Assembly: GCA_023653785.1 (NCBI GenBank)
Contig: JAMKCH010044100.1
Location: forward strand, 1 to 64,000
Source of the DNA: Ophioderma brevispina
Taxonomy: Eukaryota > Echinodermata > Ophiuroidea > Amphilepidida > Ophiodermatidae
Reading direction: 5' to 3'
Length of the DNA: 64,000 bases
In this document: piece after piece, positions 10,241 through 22,490 of the stretch
Numbering within the stretch: the stretch's first letter is position 1
Layout: each line of letters begins with the position of its first letter
Position numbers and translations under genes: made by a program
Notes under the pieces: generated by a model
What the model saw: the letters and a program-made list of their open reading frames with translations, nothing else
Database searches by the model: none
Told to the model about the DNA's origin: nothing

Positions 10241-12305
10241 TATTAAACTTTACAAACGAAATAACGCTTGCGGGTCGCGTCCTGTATCGTACAGGATCGA
10301 TTTTCTCTAAACGACAAGAAGCAACCAGAAGACTGATTCTGTCTGAAGAAAGTTATTTTTCTCATTTACCTTGTGTAATCGTAGAGCTAAAAGATGTTTG
10401 CTTGGATGTTATTTGAGTGAGGTGTACACATTATTTTATTGGGCTTACCAAAATCACGTTTTTAGCTCGGATTAAAATTTCTGCGTGAAACGTTAGATTT
10501 GATCAAGATTAACACTTCATAATATTAAAACGGGTCATCCCTTTGATTTGTCCAAATGTAGGCCAATGTTAGTCGCAATCAAAGCCACTACCATTAGTAC
10601 GCCACTATCAGTGCCACGCCAAACCCAGCCACTTATATTATGGAAAACAACGTCTGCTTAGTGATAACCGTAAAACCTGCCAAATTCGTAAAATGCATCT
10701 TTAAGTTTTGTAAGTCTTAGAAAAAAAAGGCTGATTGAAAGTTATGTGAATTACAAATTACATTTGGTTTTTCAAAAAACTTAATTGATATTGCACGATG
10801 TGCGTGACACCCAATACGTTATTTATACCGATGATAGTGAGGCGTATATGGGCCACAAACTAATAAAATTGCCTGTGTAATAAACACAATATAAATAATG
10901 GCCTTTTATTCTATTCCAAATAAACGATTTCCTAAACGTATAAACTGACATAATACCGACTTGTTGTCGAAGGTGATCTAGAGGCTAAAAGTTAAAGGTG
11001 AATAAAATCATTTGAAAAAAGGTTTATCTTGCTATTTGATTTTGTTTCATTTTTCTTTATATTTCGACCTCAGTGAGTAGCATTAAGCATTTATTTTATC
11101 TTTCTTTTACATCACATAATTGCATGAGAATATTTACTCGTTCATTCCATAAAACAATACAACAACAGTTCACTTGTGTTTTTAAATATACATACTGCCC
11201 AAAAAAAAACTATACAATCAAAGATTAATTTTTTGACCAACTGGACTTTAACGGATTCCTTTTTAGGAGTGTTCCAGCTTTTATGAGATTTTTAGTTGAT
11301 GTAATTTGGGGGTCTGGTTCAGGACATATTGAAAATTAGAATAAAAAAGGTATAAAGTGCTGCTTCTTGTGATATAACATAATTTACAGCTTCATAATGT
11401 CACAATTGCCAATAAATACATGTAGCATTGGGAAATTCAATTCTAAACAGACTTGTTGTCTCAGAAAGTAGAACCATAAAAACACCCTTGTTGAAAGTAA
11501 ACTGAGACCTTTGAACACCACCCGTTCTTTCCTTTATTGCTCTTTGTTGAACACTGCTTTCTTCATTATGTTCCTCCCTGGCATCTTAGAATAGGGGAAG
11601 GGTAAATTTCCCTCCACATTAGAGAGTTGTCCACACATTTGTCCCTCAACAGATTTGTGGCTGTTCCATATAGTTTCAGCAGTCAAATTCCCCAAATTTC
11701 CATGAATTTCATGATTATTGTCCCCCTGAGAGTGAGTCCCTCATTTCACCCCAACAAAACTTCTGGTGCTTTCACTGTTTGAACATAATAATTGATTAGT
11801 TCAATACATGATAATACATTCATTCTGATCTGTACAATATTCTTTTGTTTGAAAACGGTTAAATCCCACAATGATGCTACACGCCTTATACCAATAGCTC
11901 TCTTGAACCTTCAAGTGAAAATGGCCCAAGTGGTATTTTATCCTTTGTGTTCAATTGACAATATCTCCGCTTAGGGTTCATCAAATTGGATGGAATAAAA
12001 GCGAGGATTTAGCTTAGGAACTTGTCTTACAAATAGAGTCAAAATATCTCGAAGAAATGCACAGTTTATATTGTTATAATTTTTAGTTTGATTGTATAGT
12101 TTGATTGATTAGTTTATAAATATATACTATCGAGTGCTCGATATAGATGATAGATGAATGTAGAGCACACAACTCGCACAAAGTGAGCATCTGCAAACCT
12201 CTAACATAGAACACAATTTACAACGTCTTATCAGCACGTTAGCACGTTTATTTGTTTTCCTGTGCCTACAAGTTGAGATGATTTCAGTTTTCTTGTTGAT
12301 ATTGT
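10240..12305. other. No recognisable feature
   Basis: AT-rich; only short frames. A possible diverged member of the GGTATAG repeat family lies near 11340. Nothing else recognised. Confidence 0.45.
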
Positions 12306-12308
12306 TAC

Positions 12309-12464
12309 CCTTGCTGCACAAAATTTGCCGTTTTTCTGAAAGGCAAAGGTTGCATTGTCCTGAACATCAGCGAAAAAATAAATAAAACTGCCGAGAGACA
12401 GGACCATAAAGACAACATTGAGACAACCCAAAATGAAAATTAATAAACCAGCGAAACCATGTGA
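12309..12464 (-). other. Speculative exon with a membrane-spanning segment
   Basis: On the minus strand a plausible acceptor (TTATTTCCAG) precedes 52 open codons that end at AGG|GTAACA, a possible donor; both junctions are phase 0. The peptide has a ~25-residue hydrophobic stretch (about residues 4-31, including LLIFILG and VLSLGSFIYFF) followed by a polar part with an N-A-T glycosylation site and a cysteine (FADVQDNATF). That would fit a single-pass membrane protein, but I do not recognise it. The frame is also open on both sides of the proposed junctions, so chance is a real possibility. No partner exon found. Confidence 0.2.
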
Positions 12465-12517
12465 CTGGAAATAAGTAGATGATGCTAGATCGTTTTAACG
12501 ATGATCTAAGATCCAAA

Positions 12518-13433
12518 CTTAGCGTGAAGCAATGGAAAAATACCCACGTTGTTTTTGACTGGTTTAACCATTTGCAAGACAGGAAGACACTTACTTTGAT
12601 CTAATTTGACATAATAGACTCCATCGATAACAGAAGACCTCTTAATCGAATGCTTGGAATGGGCTCGTCAATATACACACATTACAGCCGGCGAACAGGA
12701 AACAATAATGCACGCAAGACGTTTTCTACTCTTTGATGTCACTGGAAATCAAGCAATGAATGTGAAGCATCCATGGGAGCATTCGAGGTATGTGAACTTG
12801 TCGGTCTTTATATATTACATCACGTATGGAAAGCCTGCACATGCGAAGAAGGAAAAATGCGGCAAAAGAAAGACTATGATTTAACCCTCCTTTCAGCAAG
12901 AACGTTAGAACAAACGTCGGAGCCACATTCCTGAATTTAATAAGGAAACACTTCCCACTAACATGGCTAAGCAGCAAGCTACCTAAGATCTTTAATAAGA
13001 ACACCTTTAAAGTCAGATACTGCTACATGAAGAATATGCGAGCTATCATCAAATCTCATAACCCCCTTGTGATCGAGAAATTCGTAAACGAGCAAAAACA
13101 TCTTCTAAAGAATGTAACTGCCGAAACAAAAGTACTTGTCTGCTGGATGGAAAATGTCGACTTTCAGACGTAGTCTAAAAGGCAATAGGTGCCACCGATA
13201 AAGATGAAAGAACACACATTGGACTCACCGGCGGCACCTTCAAAGATCGATACCGGAACCACATCAAGTCATTCAAAAGTGAGAAGTACCGAAGGAAGAC
13301 AGAACTTTCCAAGCTCATATGGAGTCTAAAAGAGAGTGGATACTCTATCAATTGGGTGATTTGCAGGCTATCGTTTAAGTTTGCCGTAGCTTTAATCAAC
13401 AAATGTGTCTATTACATGAATATCATAGACTAG
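12518..13433 (+). pseudogene. Penelope-like retroelement remnant (RT fragments, linker and GIY-YIG endonuclease)
   Basis: Penelope-like elements encode a reverse transcriptase joined to a GIY-YIG endonuclease. Recognisable in order: RT pieces at 12521-12600 (VKQWKNTHVVFDWF) and 12605-12619 (FDIID, motif A); ECLEWARQYTHITAGEQE at 12646-12700; CELVGLYILHHV around 12795-12835; then, after a large internal deletion, NPPFSKNVRTNVGATF from 12883; the Cys-rich linker CNCRNKSTC at 13113-13139; and the endonuclease part IGLTGGTFKDRYRNH from 13218, with TELSKLIWSLK, to a TAG at 13431. Damage: stops at 12602 (CAA to TAA), 12877 (TGG to TGA) and 13176 (TAT to TAA), a frameshift near 13105, another before 12646, and loss of the central RT including the catalytic aspartate pair. 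Clearly dead. Confidence 0.93.
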
Positions 13434-13439
13434 TACTCA

Positions 13440-14395
13440 TTAATATTAAAACCACAAAGGTCAAAGACAGGTCAAACAAGGTGCATGCCGTGGGAATCAA
13501 TTCCGGCTTGTGTTTTCTTTTTCCGCGTCGTCTGCTGAATTAATTACAATGTTTACCCATATTGCGCGCTGATTCGGGCTTTATAATTTCAGTTGAGGGC
13601 TAATGTGCACACAAGCCTTAAAAATCTAGAGGGTGCATATTTTTCAAATGCACCAGTGTCTCTTAAGGGGGGGTATGTGTCTGAATTTATGATGAAAAAA
13701 GTGTTCTAATCCAGAACATGAGATAATCAATGGCCTAAATGTGTAGATTGGTAATCCTACAAATGCCTTTTTATTCGATCGCAAATTGGACTTCGTTCCC
13801 GAGCATATGCTGATCAAAGTGAGTAGTGTAAACGCAAATTTTCCAAATGCATCATCTCCTATACTTTATCATGTTAAAATTTCAAGGGGTTATATTTTAA
13901 GATCTTTTGAAAAGATATATTATGAACTATGACACATTTACTTTGCTAAGTTGAAGTGATAAATACTCATATATCCTTCCATAATTTAAAGTAATTAAAT
14001 TTCACCGGTTACGTGATTTTTATGTATTTTATTGTTTTTCTCACCCGGCGATATTTAAAGAAAATTATTTTAAATTATAACAGGACAATGTAATGCACCT
14101 ATTTCGATGACTCTTTCATTAATAATTAATGATAATTCAGTATAAATGAAAGTACAAAATAATTCCTTTCACCTCAAAAGCGCCCTCAATTTTGTCTAAA
14201 TGTTTCGAGTCCTATAACTCCGTTTCGTTCAAATAAACGCAAACTCCAAACGAGAACGAACTAACTAGAGAACGCTACCAAGCTATAACATGAATTTGGC
14301 ACACTATTAGGCAAATACAGGCCGAGTGAACCATGAAGCCGATTTTTCAACTTGTGTCCAATTCAACTTACGGGCAGAAATTATGCGATTGGTCG
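13440..14395. other. No recognisable feature
   Basis: AT-rich sequence after the Penelope remnant. No element ends or coding homology recognised. Confidence 0.45.
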
Positions 14396-14402
14396 ATTGC
14401 CG

Positions 14403-14416
14403 GTTGCAATGGCAAC
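14403..14416. promoter_or_regulatory. RFX X-box-like site 1
   Basis: GTTGCAATGGCAAC is one base from the symmetrical X-box GTTGCCATGGCAAC bound by RFX factors, which control ciliary genes in animals. It lies 146 bp from a second such site (start to start). No gene is visible downstream, so its function is inference. Confidence 0.4.
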
Positions 14417-14548
14417 GGTATCAAAAAATCCGGCTTCATTGTTCCCTGCGTATTTACCCCCCGCCATATGCCACCCAAGTTTCGTCCAGTAGCATGTTTG
14501 GTTATTTAGTTCCGTTCGTTCTGTATTTAGCCATCAGGGGCCTTACGT

Positions 14549-14564
14549 GGTTACCAGGGCAACC
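14549..14564. promoter_or_regulatory. RFX X-box-like site 2
   Basis: GGTTACCAGGGCAACC is a near-perfect two-half-site X-box (GTNRCC, spacer, GGCAAC). The local sequence 14395-14570 is GC-richer than its surroundings. Confidence 0.4.
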
Positions 14565-14837
14565 AGGCGCAAAATTTGTCATTGATTTTAAACTTTGTGA
14601 CATGGGCTACAATTGATATATAACAATGTATACACCACTATTTAGGAAATTAAGAAAAATCACTTCAAAGTTCACTGCTTCAGAACCCCATAACCCCCCC
14701 CGCCCCTTACACACATCTTATTTTTTACAATTACACTTAGTGATGCAATGATCTATGTTAAATATAGACCAACAACGCATTCATAATACTGTTGTAACCG
14801 TGGTGGCCCATATTTCAACAACTTACAGTAGTCTGAC

Positions 14838-14843
14838 TTTTTA
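14838..14843 (-). terminator. Possible polyadenylation signal AATAAA (minus strand)
   Basis: TTTATT on the plus strand reads AATAAA on the minus strand, about 150 bp downstream of the stop of the speculative terminal exon at 14989-15261. The hexamer is common in AT-rich DNA, so it carries little weight alone. Confidence 0.2.
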
Positions 14844-14988
14844 TTCCTGTCAGTAAACGCATATTGTCGATGCAGAACAATTCCTTTGGGAGGGGATGTG
14901 TAGAGATCAAAAAATAAAAAGCCGTATTAACATCTGAATATTTCAACTTTGTTTTTAATTCAACAGAATAAGATGCTTAAAACCCAAT

Positions 14989-15261
14989 TTACATGAATCC
15001 TTTGTAACGAAATATGTAAGGCTCATCCCAGATTTCAATCGAATAATGGTTCCGTACAGTCTGATACACGCTAGCGATTCTTTGTTTAGAGTCAATCCAA
15101 GAACGGATACGTTTCATGAACGTCGAGGCCGGGTGAACCCCGGAGGTGAACCTCTTATTGTTGACGAGGATTAGTCCGCGTAAATGTTGTAGTTCGTTAT
15201 GAGTGACCAAAACTCTTCGTACTTTGATAAATGATTGGACCAAAGATGTCAAACATTGTTT
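14989..15261 (-). other. Speculative 3'-terminal coding exon
   Basis: On the minus strand a possible acceptor (CGCCTTGTTCCAG) is followed by 90 open codons and a TAA at 14989. Codon third positions are mixed rather than A/T-only, and the peptide is rich in charged and aromatic residues (for example RKNNKRF-like basic patches, FMKRIRSWIDSKQRIASV, and WDEPYIFRYKGFM at the C-terminus), unlike translated AT-rich noise. A possible AATAAA lies about 150 bp downstream. I do not recognise the family. It could equally belong to an unrecognised transposon protein. Confidence 0.3.
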
Positions 15262-15575
15262 CTGGAACAAGGCGAATAAAATGTAAACGTACAGATTCCA
15301 AAAGAACTTTGGTGATTAATAATTACTTATTCGTATCCGTATCATTTTCTTTTCTTATGTTGAATGCTTCAGAGTTTGTTAAAATTTGTTTTGGGGAATT
15401 TATTCAGTGCATCTGCCTTGCATTATTTCGTACGTGAGAAGATGATTTTTTTTTTAATTATGACCTTAATCTGATCTGGCATCTCACATCGATTTTTTTT
15501 TGTATTGATTGAGTAAAGCAAGCATCTTTTCTGTCAGAACGAATGGAATCGTCGGCACAATCCAAAAAGTTTTAA

Positions 15576-16114
15576 AGGGATTAGCAGCGATTTGCTAATC
15601 TGAAACATCGAAAAAAACCATAAAATTCATATTTTTATATTTTTGTTACTGACATTGAAAAGCGAACATAACCTGCAAGTGGTTGGGTTGAAATCCGTGT
15701 ATTAAAGACAAGGCAGTACTTTTTATCTGATTCTGTAATTTCTATACGTGCGTATCAAAATTCCGACTTGAGATCAAAACAGCCTTTCCCGGTGAATATC
15801 ACAGATTTTCAGGAAGATATTTTGCACCATGATCAATGCAGTTTGACCTCAAACACAAACATTATTGATCTTTGTTTATTATGTATTGGTGTAAACCACA
15901 AACAGCTGTTTAGTGCAGATTTTGAGACGCCGTCACTGTATGTCTATTTGCGGGAGACGGTACGACAAATTTCTTCATTTTTTTCACTATTTGGTGGTTT
16001 GTTTCTACATTAAAGCAGTTATATGGAATTGTACACACTTATCCCTGATTTATAAGTTAAAAACATGCATTTCCACATTTTTTCGATTCTCTTGCATTAT
16101 CGCTGCTAATCCCT
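15576..16114. mobile_element. TTAA-flanked MITE, family C
   Basis: A perfect 16-base terminal inverted repeat, AGGGATTAGCAGCGAT, occurs at both ends, flanked by TTAA at 15572-15575 and 16115-16118. The 539-bp interior has only short chance frames (for example 15768-16013). The AGGG start with a TTAA target site fits a Kolobok-type mobiliser (inference). Confidence 0.85.
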
Positions 16115-16119
16115 TTAAT

Positions 16120-16755
16120 GAACTGACACGAATAAAAAAAAACCTACCATAACTGCAGTTACATAACATTAGATCATTTGTGCCATTGTGATATAATACG
16201 TGTGGTAAAATTGATAGCTGCTTTGTGCATATTTACACCGGTAATGTGTATTTTTTTATATTTATTTCATTATTTTTTACCTTTTTCTTCGAAGTGCCGG
16301 TGCTTCAGAATAACGATCCTCGTAGACATCCGGATGTCGTGTACCGTTGTACATGCACGGTATAACTATAGATCACAAATTTGGCAGCTAAATTTTGAAT
16401 TTCCCGCTGGCATAAATACGACTCACAACTTTACCAAACAATGGTGAATCCCACGGTGAATGAGCATTTACACACGATACAGGCATCGAGTCGCAAGCGT
16501 CTTTTTCCTCAAATATCTCCTCCTCTCCTGGCTTCCGTAAATGAAAAATATCCACAAAATTGGTTTCACAAGGTCCGCTGGTAGTTGTAGTTTCCTAATA
16601 TTATATTTCAAGCTTCGTAAGTGCCAAGAAAAGAGCGCATTTTTTTTCGTTGAACTTCACGATTCACACACGGATTTCTAAACAGCGCTGTGTGATATTC
16701 ACATCGGATACGATCCATACGGCGGCGCGTAGACTTGATCCAAATCTTGGTCTGT
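16120..16755. other. No recognisable feature
   Basis: AT-rich, no elements recognised up to the LINE 3' tail. Confidence 0.45.
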
Positions 16756-16756
16756 A

Positions 16757-18314
16757 TTATTATTATTATTATTATTACAAAACATTTGATATGGCCTCTA
16801 CAGAAGAACACAGCGCCTAACAATAAATGAATAAATGACAAAGTTTAACCTACAAGTACATTAAATGCAGGCAGCTGCAGGAGTACAATGAAGAAAAACA
16901 CCAGTATACAAAAGCAGCAATATATACCAAAAACAATAGATGCAATTAAGGAAATAAATGAGTCTTGAGTGCACCTTTGAAGACCGCGACGGACATCGCT
17001 TCACGGATACCAACCGGGAGCTGGTTCCAAAGTTTAGGACCCATGACTTGGAAAGATTTGTCACCAGCCTTACGTTTGAGCGAGGGACCCCACAAGGTCT
17101 GGTGGTATCCATGGAGGAGCGGAGTCGATCGCGGTTCATCAACATTGCTTGGTGTGGATGTGAAATCTAGGCATATTGTACAAAGTTAAGAAATCATTCA
17201 AGTAGAACGGGCTTCACCATGCACTGATTTAAAAAATAGAACATAAGTTTGTATACAACCCTTTCCTTTACAGGCAGCCAGTGTAATGTACACAGGAGGT
17301 AAGAAGTCGCTCTGGTCTCGTCACGCAAGAAAAACAACCACGCGCTGCTTATTCTGGAGAAGCGGTAGGCGTTAAGATCGATCTCTTTAGTACCATATTA
17401 TAAGAATTTGCATAATCTATGGCGAGACAAGACCAAAGCTCTTACTGCATGTGACAGGCGTCCTGAGAATAAACTCCGAAGACGCACAAATTACGAATGG
17501 GAGTTAACACTATTACAAAATGCTATTAACTTGATCAGACAATACTTCAATATGGAATCAACCATGACGGCCAATCTTAACACAAGATGATGCAGGATTA
17601 AGGACATCAGCAAGCTTCAACGGAATATTAGCGAGTTCTTAATATGTGTGGCGAAGCAAATCCATGAACTCTGTTTTTTTGATTCAATTGCAACACATTT
17701 ATTAGGCATCACGTGGTTTATCTCAGGAAATACAGTGAAAGTCTACTAAGGGGCACATTACAGTCACCAGCAACTTGGGATCAAATTCACAGAAATTCGT
17801 ATCATCAGCATATGAATGCAATTGGATATTGTACTTCCTGATGATGTCGCCAATCGGATGGGTATACATTATGAAACCTGTGGTCCAACAATGGACCCTT
17901 GTGGTACAGATAGTTCATAATATGCTGCTCAGACATTGCATTGATAATGGTGACACTCTCATGGCGACGATCTTGAAGGTAGGATTTAAACCAAGCAAGG
18001 AGCAGTGACTGTGATTTACAAAACGACAGTCCAATCTATTGACTAAAATGGAATGCGGAGGTATCAAAAGCTGCGGTCATATCAAGTAAAACAAGGAGGA
18101 AATGCTTATTCTTATCTAAAGAATGTAAGTGTTACGTCTAACATGAAGGAGGGCAGTCTCCGTACTGTGGTGAGTCTATACGCACTTTGGAACGTCTCAC
18201 AAGATTATGAGCACTGACATGTCAATTACTTGGTATGATGCGGCCTTTTCAATAACTTTAGCAATAATTTGATGTAGCGACAGGCCGTAACTCTTTAAAG
18301 CATTGATAAAGGGT

Positions 18315-18348
<34 letters not shown>

Positions 18349-19966
18349 TCTTAGAAAAGGTTATTTGGAATGTTTGAGAGTTGTGGGAAATACACCAGAG
18401 AGATCATGAACTGTGGTAATTATTGGAAGCACACATCTATATTTGGTTTTAAGAGCAACGAGGACGGGTATCAAAGAAAAGTTTTGCTGACAACTGAACA
18501 ATGATTTACCAACATTCAATATGGTAGAGGTTTGAAATATGCCATACATTACATAACCTGTTAGATGTTGGATAACAGTGTTCAATACATTGACTACAAT
18601 TAGTGTTAGAAACCAGTTTTGATCGAATATTTCAACCTTTTCACAAAGAACGTAAGAAATCATTTGCAAGGTTCAATATCTGTAACGGGCTATCTGGTAT
18701 AATGGTCTAGTAGATTTAGTTAACAGGCCATTCAGAGTTTTAAACATGTCTCTACTACTAGCACTGATGAACGTATTCAGTAAAGTATTTTGTGGCTTTC
18801 AACCAATGATTACCAACTTTTTCTTTCTGATCAGCAAACGCACTGTAATCATTATCAGAACGACTTTTACGCCATTTGCGTTCTAAGGTTCTTCTCTCAC
18901 GTCTTTCATGGTGAATCTCATCATTGTACCATGGAAGCCTTGACCTAACGACACGTTTCTCGGTAGTTATGACGCAGTTCATCAATAACAGATGTAGTAA
19001 TATTTCATAATCACACACAGTGAGTTAGGATCGTTGCAATCAACCGGTACTGCTCTAAGACAGTTAAGCAAGAAGATCTTTAAGTCTTTTCTCGTCAGTT
19101 TCCGTATTCCCGGGAGTCTTAGATACTATGGGGCAGGTTTTCACACCTAGCGGTACAACGAATATGTGGTGACAGAATATTCGCGATGATGTATATGGAA
19201 GTCTTGGATGATGGGGGGGGGGGGGTGCGTCGTTCGTTCCGGGTTATTACCAAATCAAGAGTGTGACCATCTTTGTGCAGTTGCACCTATGACATGTTGA
19301 TGAAGTCACAATCGGAAAGAATCAATAAGACCGTTTTGTGTCCCATTCGTTAGGCAGATCTACTTTAGTGTTAAAATCACCGAAGGATTATTAACTGCGG
19401 AATAACACACAATTCATCAAAATTGTTCAATTTCGGTTAAAACATCAGATGTTTTCAGACCATTAACCGCGGACGGGGAGGACGATATACAGTAACAAAA
19501 TGACAGATTGTTTCTTATCTGTAACACAAACATGTTCAAAAATGCTTGTAAAAAACTAGTGGGGGATACAGTTAATTGTAAGGGGTTTTTGTATAAGATA
19601 CCTATGCCACCATGGTAGAACTACCACGGGCTATATTATAAACTCAAACCGGGTGGGGTACACTCTCCAACTACCACAGTATCGTTGTCGGTAAGCCACG
19701 TTTCGGTTAGAAACAAATGTCAGTGTCATGTTCTAAGACATAGTCAACTAATGTTACAGTTTTATTGCGTATAGATTGCGCATTCCAAGTATCAATACAT
19801 AGGTTGGAGAAAGGTTTTGCCCTGGGTAACATAGTAAGATTTGATGGGTACTGCCATTTTGTCCAGCAAATGTAAAGTTCGTACGATAACTAGAGATGAT
19901 AACGGGTATATGCTTATTTCTACTTGAATGTCTTTGACCTCCTTGTTTACCTCTACGGTCCTCCAT
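16757..19966 (-). pseudogene. L2/CR1-like non-LTR retrotransposon, near full-length ORF2 but broken (minus strand)
   Basis: Reading the minus strand from 19966: a possible start (MEDRRGKQGGQ), then the AP-endonuclease region with WNAQSIRNKTVTLVDYV near 19790-19740 and (frameshifted) a TETWL-type motif; the linker RSRLPWYNDEIHHERRERR near 18930; RT motif A LLVLLDMTAAFD at about 18098-18063; WFKSYLQDRRHESVT near 17985-17940; RT motif C YADD at 17812-17801; and the C-terminal block KLWNQLPVGIREAMSV and FKGALKTHLFP, ending in TAA at 16948-16946. The 3' UTR ends TTAGGCGCTGTG and a (TAA)n tail at 16757-16779, typical of L2/CR1. Many frameshifts and stops, plus a 30-base G run at 18317-18346. RNA-dependent target-primed transposition is the family function; this copy cannot encode it. 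Confidence 0.92.
18317..18346 (+). repeat. Poly-G run of 30
   Basis: An uninterrupted run of 30 G inside the minus-strand LINE (a C run in its sense strand). A second run of 13 G lies at 19213-19225. Such runs often have unreliable length. Confidence 0.9.
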
Positions 19967-19984
19967 CGTTTACTTTAAAGAGAG

Positions 19985-20520
19985 CGCCTACTTGGTGAGG
20001 TAATCGGGTGTTGCATACAGGACACGCAGTAGCTTAAAGATGCTAATTCTTTACATGTTTCACTTGATATCCCACATCCATTATACTTAAGTGTGAAAGA
20101 CTGTAGATTCAGTCCTGAGAATTCCTTGGTCTGTACTGATGCGATGGTTTTTACATTGTTTGTCTTTTATTAACAATAGAATTTAGGAAACATATACATT
20201 TCCTTAGTATTTCTTGTAAAAATCATAGCTACACAGACCGCGCAAAGTTTTGAAATGACTTGTTTTAGGCCAAAGAGTTCTTATTTTTAAAGTCGCGCTA
20301 CAGCGTTTCAATGATGTTCCCCTTTGGATATTAAATCTGGGTTCTTTCCTAGCCCATGTTCCCGTGCAAAGTGTACCTATATTTCAAAACAATGAACAAC
20401 AATAGAATTTACAATATTAACATTATATGTTTGGTTTTCATGCGCATATGTCCACATGCAAGAACGTATCTCTATTTTATATATTCCTTATTTTGACCAA
20501 CCGATATTTTTATATAAATA
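19985..20520. other. No recognisable feature
   Basis: Spacer between two oppositely oriented LINE remnants. It may include more of either, but I recognise nothing. Confidence 0.4.
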
Positions 20521-21712
20521 TAGTACTAGAGGTCCCTTTAATACATCAACGACTTACCCAGCGGTGCCCATATGCCAAATAGCATTATTTGCTGATGATG
20601 CCAGTTTTTTTTTTAAACATTAAATACAGATCCCACTGCCAGCGTCTCCAAGAGATCTTAATTCCTTGTTATGGGAAGAAAGTCCTGGAGCTTATATTCA
20701 TCCATCAAAGTGCCAGGTCTTGACCACGATGAGACGTTATAAACATCAAATACAAACAAATGCACTTATAACATGAATGTAACCCCTTTGAGTGCACATT
20801 CAATATCAAAGATTTGGGTGTTGAATGTTTCTTTCTCTTCGAACTCCAAACTGGAATTGTATTGTCACGAGTGGTGAAAACATGCAATCGGAAATTGAAT
20901 ATGATTAATGGCGCACTGTAGGTTTCAATACCCCTAGACGAGTGACCTTTGACCCGTTATAGATCCCCTGATTCAGGAGTTACCTGAATACGGTAAGCCT
21001 GCCTTTGGAGTGTACATCAAAACAAACCTCATCTTTTGGAAGGTTGTCCAAAGGCGAGCTTACCAATTCATTAGCATTATCCTGATCAGGAACTATAGCG
21101 AGACTTAGACGAGCCTCAATCTCCTCCCACTCACCTCAGGAAGAGACAAGACTGATTTGTTATTTCTTTTTAGATGTAAAGGTGGTTATTATGACCTCGA
21201 CATCAAACATTTTTGTGGAATTCAGCGGCAGCAACAACTGGAACCATCCCCACCACAAGATCTTCTGGTCCATTTAGGTTAAAGCCTCCGTTTTGCAGGA
21301 CTGAGTCTATATAAAGCAACCTATTTCAATCTATTGTTTCTCTCTGAGCTTCTAATGAACCAGCTCCCTTGAACCAGAAAGCTTTGTTCTTTTGCTAATT
21401 TTCAAAACCAGGGTATCCGACTTTTTAGATTCCAGATTTGCTACAAGTCTCGATCCATCCAACAGTTGTACTTAGGCGCACATGTCCAATGGCAGGCCTA
21501 TGGAATGTGGAGTTCACTGTGGGATGTTCCTAGAGGTGATTTAGCACCTGTTTGTCCCAAACTTTTCAACTCGAATTCTTTTGGTTGCATATTTAAATAA
21601 TATATTTTATTATGGTAATTTTGTGCAATATCTCTTGAAATTATCTTTTATGCTGTTTGTATACACTTATACCAGTTATTAAGTGTAATAAATAAAGAAA
21701 TAAAAAAAGAGG
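20521..21712 (+). pseudogene. Non-LTR retrotransposon remnant, RT end and C-terminus (jockey/Rex-like, plus strand)
   Basis: Starts within the RT: INDLPS at 20546-20560 and motif C LFADDASF at 20586-20610 in another frame. Then SKCQVL near 20707, the conserved VQRRAYQFI near 21047-21072, RNYSET near 21090, SGRDKTDLLFLFRCKGGYYD around 21137-21195, and a C-terminal stretch including DFLDSRFATSLDPSN near 21425-21465. The 3' UTR ends at AATAAATAAAGAAATAAAAA (21690-21712), giving a plausible 3' terminus. It is 5'-truncated (no endonuclease) with several frameshifts and stops. Clade is uncertain. Confidence 0.88.
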
Positions 21713-21714
21713 GG

Positions 21715-22480
21715 CATAAAATTTTTTGGCATCGGATTGTTCTTGGAGTGAGTGATTGCATGAAAACAAGCATGAAAAGTGAACACACTGCATTTTTGGC
21801 TGTATCAAGGATATTGGGTAAAGAATGTACCAAATTACAGTATGTGTACAATTTAGTGACCGTATACGGTTGCATTAGAATTATTTGCATAAAAAATTGG
21901 CAGTCAGGAACAATGTTTTTTTTATGTTATAGTTTTCCAAGCAGTTCATCATCCTGAAACTAGATTGAGAGGCACCCTAGCTGATTTTTGCCCTTAATCA
22001 AAACATCTACAAATTCGAAAAGGCACTAAAAGTTCATACATAGATGCATGAGGACTTTTTCTTTTTGATATCAACGTCTTTGCAATGGTTCTGTCATCCA
22101 GAACTTTATTTTTTAAATTAAACCCAAGGCCACCCTCATTACGGCGTCAACTCCAAGATTTTGGTTGCGGGCTAGCGAACTCAATTCTTATCGGGCTGGT
22201 GAACCTTAATTTAGGGAGACCAATAAACCAAATTTGTGTTTTCGAACAAGCGACCTAATGTTTTGAACTAGGAAACATATTTTTCGCATAAGGGACCTTC
22301 CTTTTTGTGACTGAGAATCTTATTTCGGCTAAGAAATTAAAATCAGAATTCCCACACAATTCCGCTCAATAGTATATTACTTTTTACTCTTCTTTTCAAA
22401 ATATGTTATTAGGCAAGGAAAGTTCTGTATGTCTGAATCGACATTTCGGACATCAATTAATTGATTGAAATTATGATATC
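21715..22480. other. No recognisable feature
   Basis: Short frames only (for example 21748-21957). Nothing recognised. Confidence 0.45.
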
Positions 22481-22490
22481 ATATGATTGA

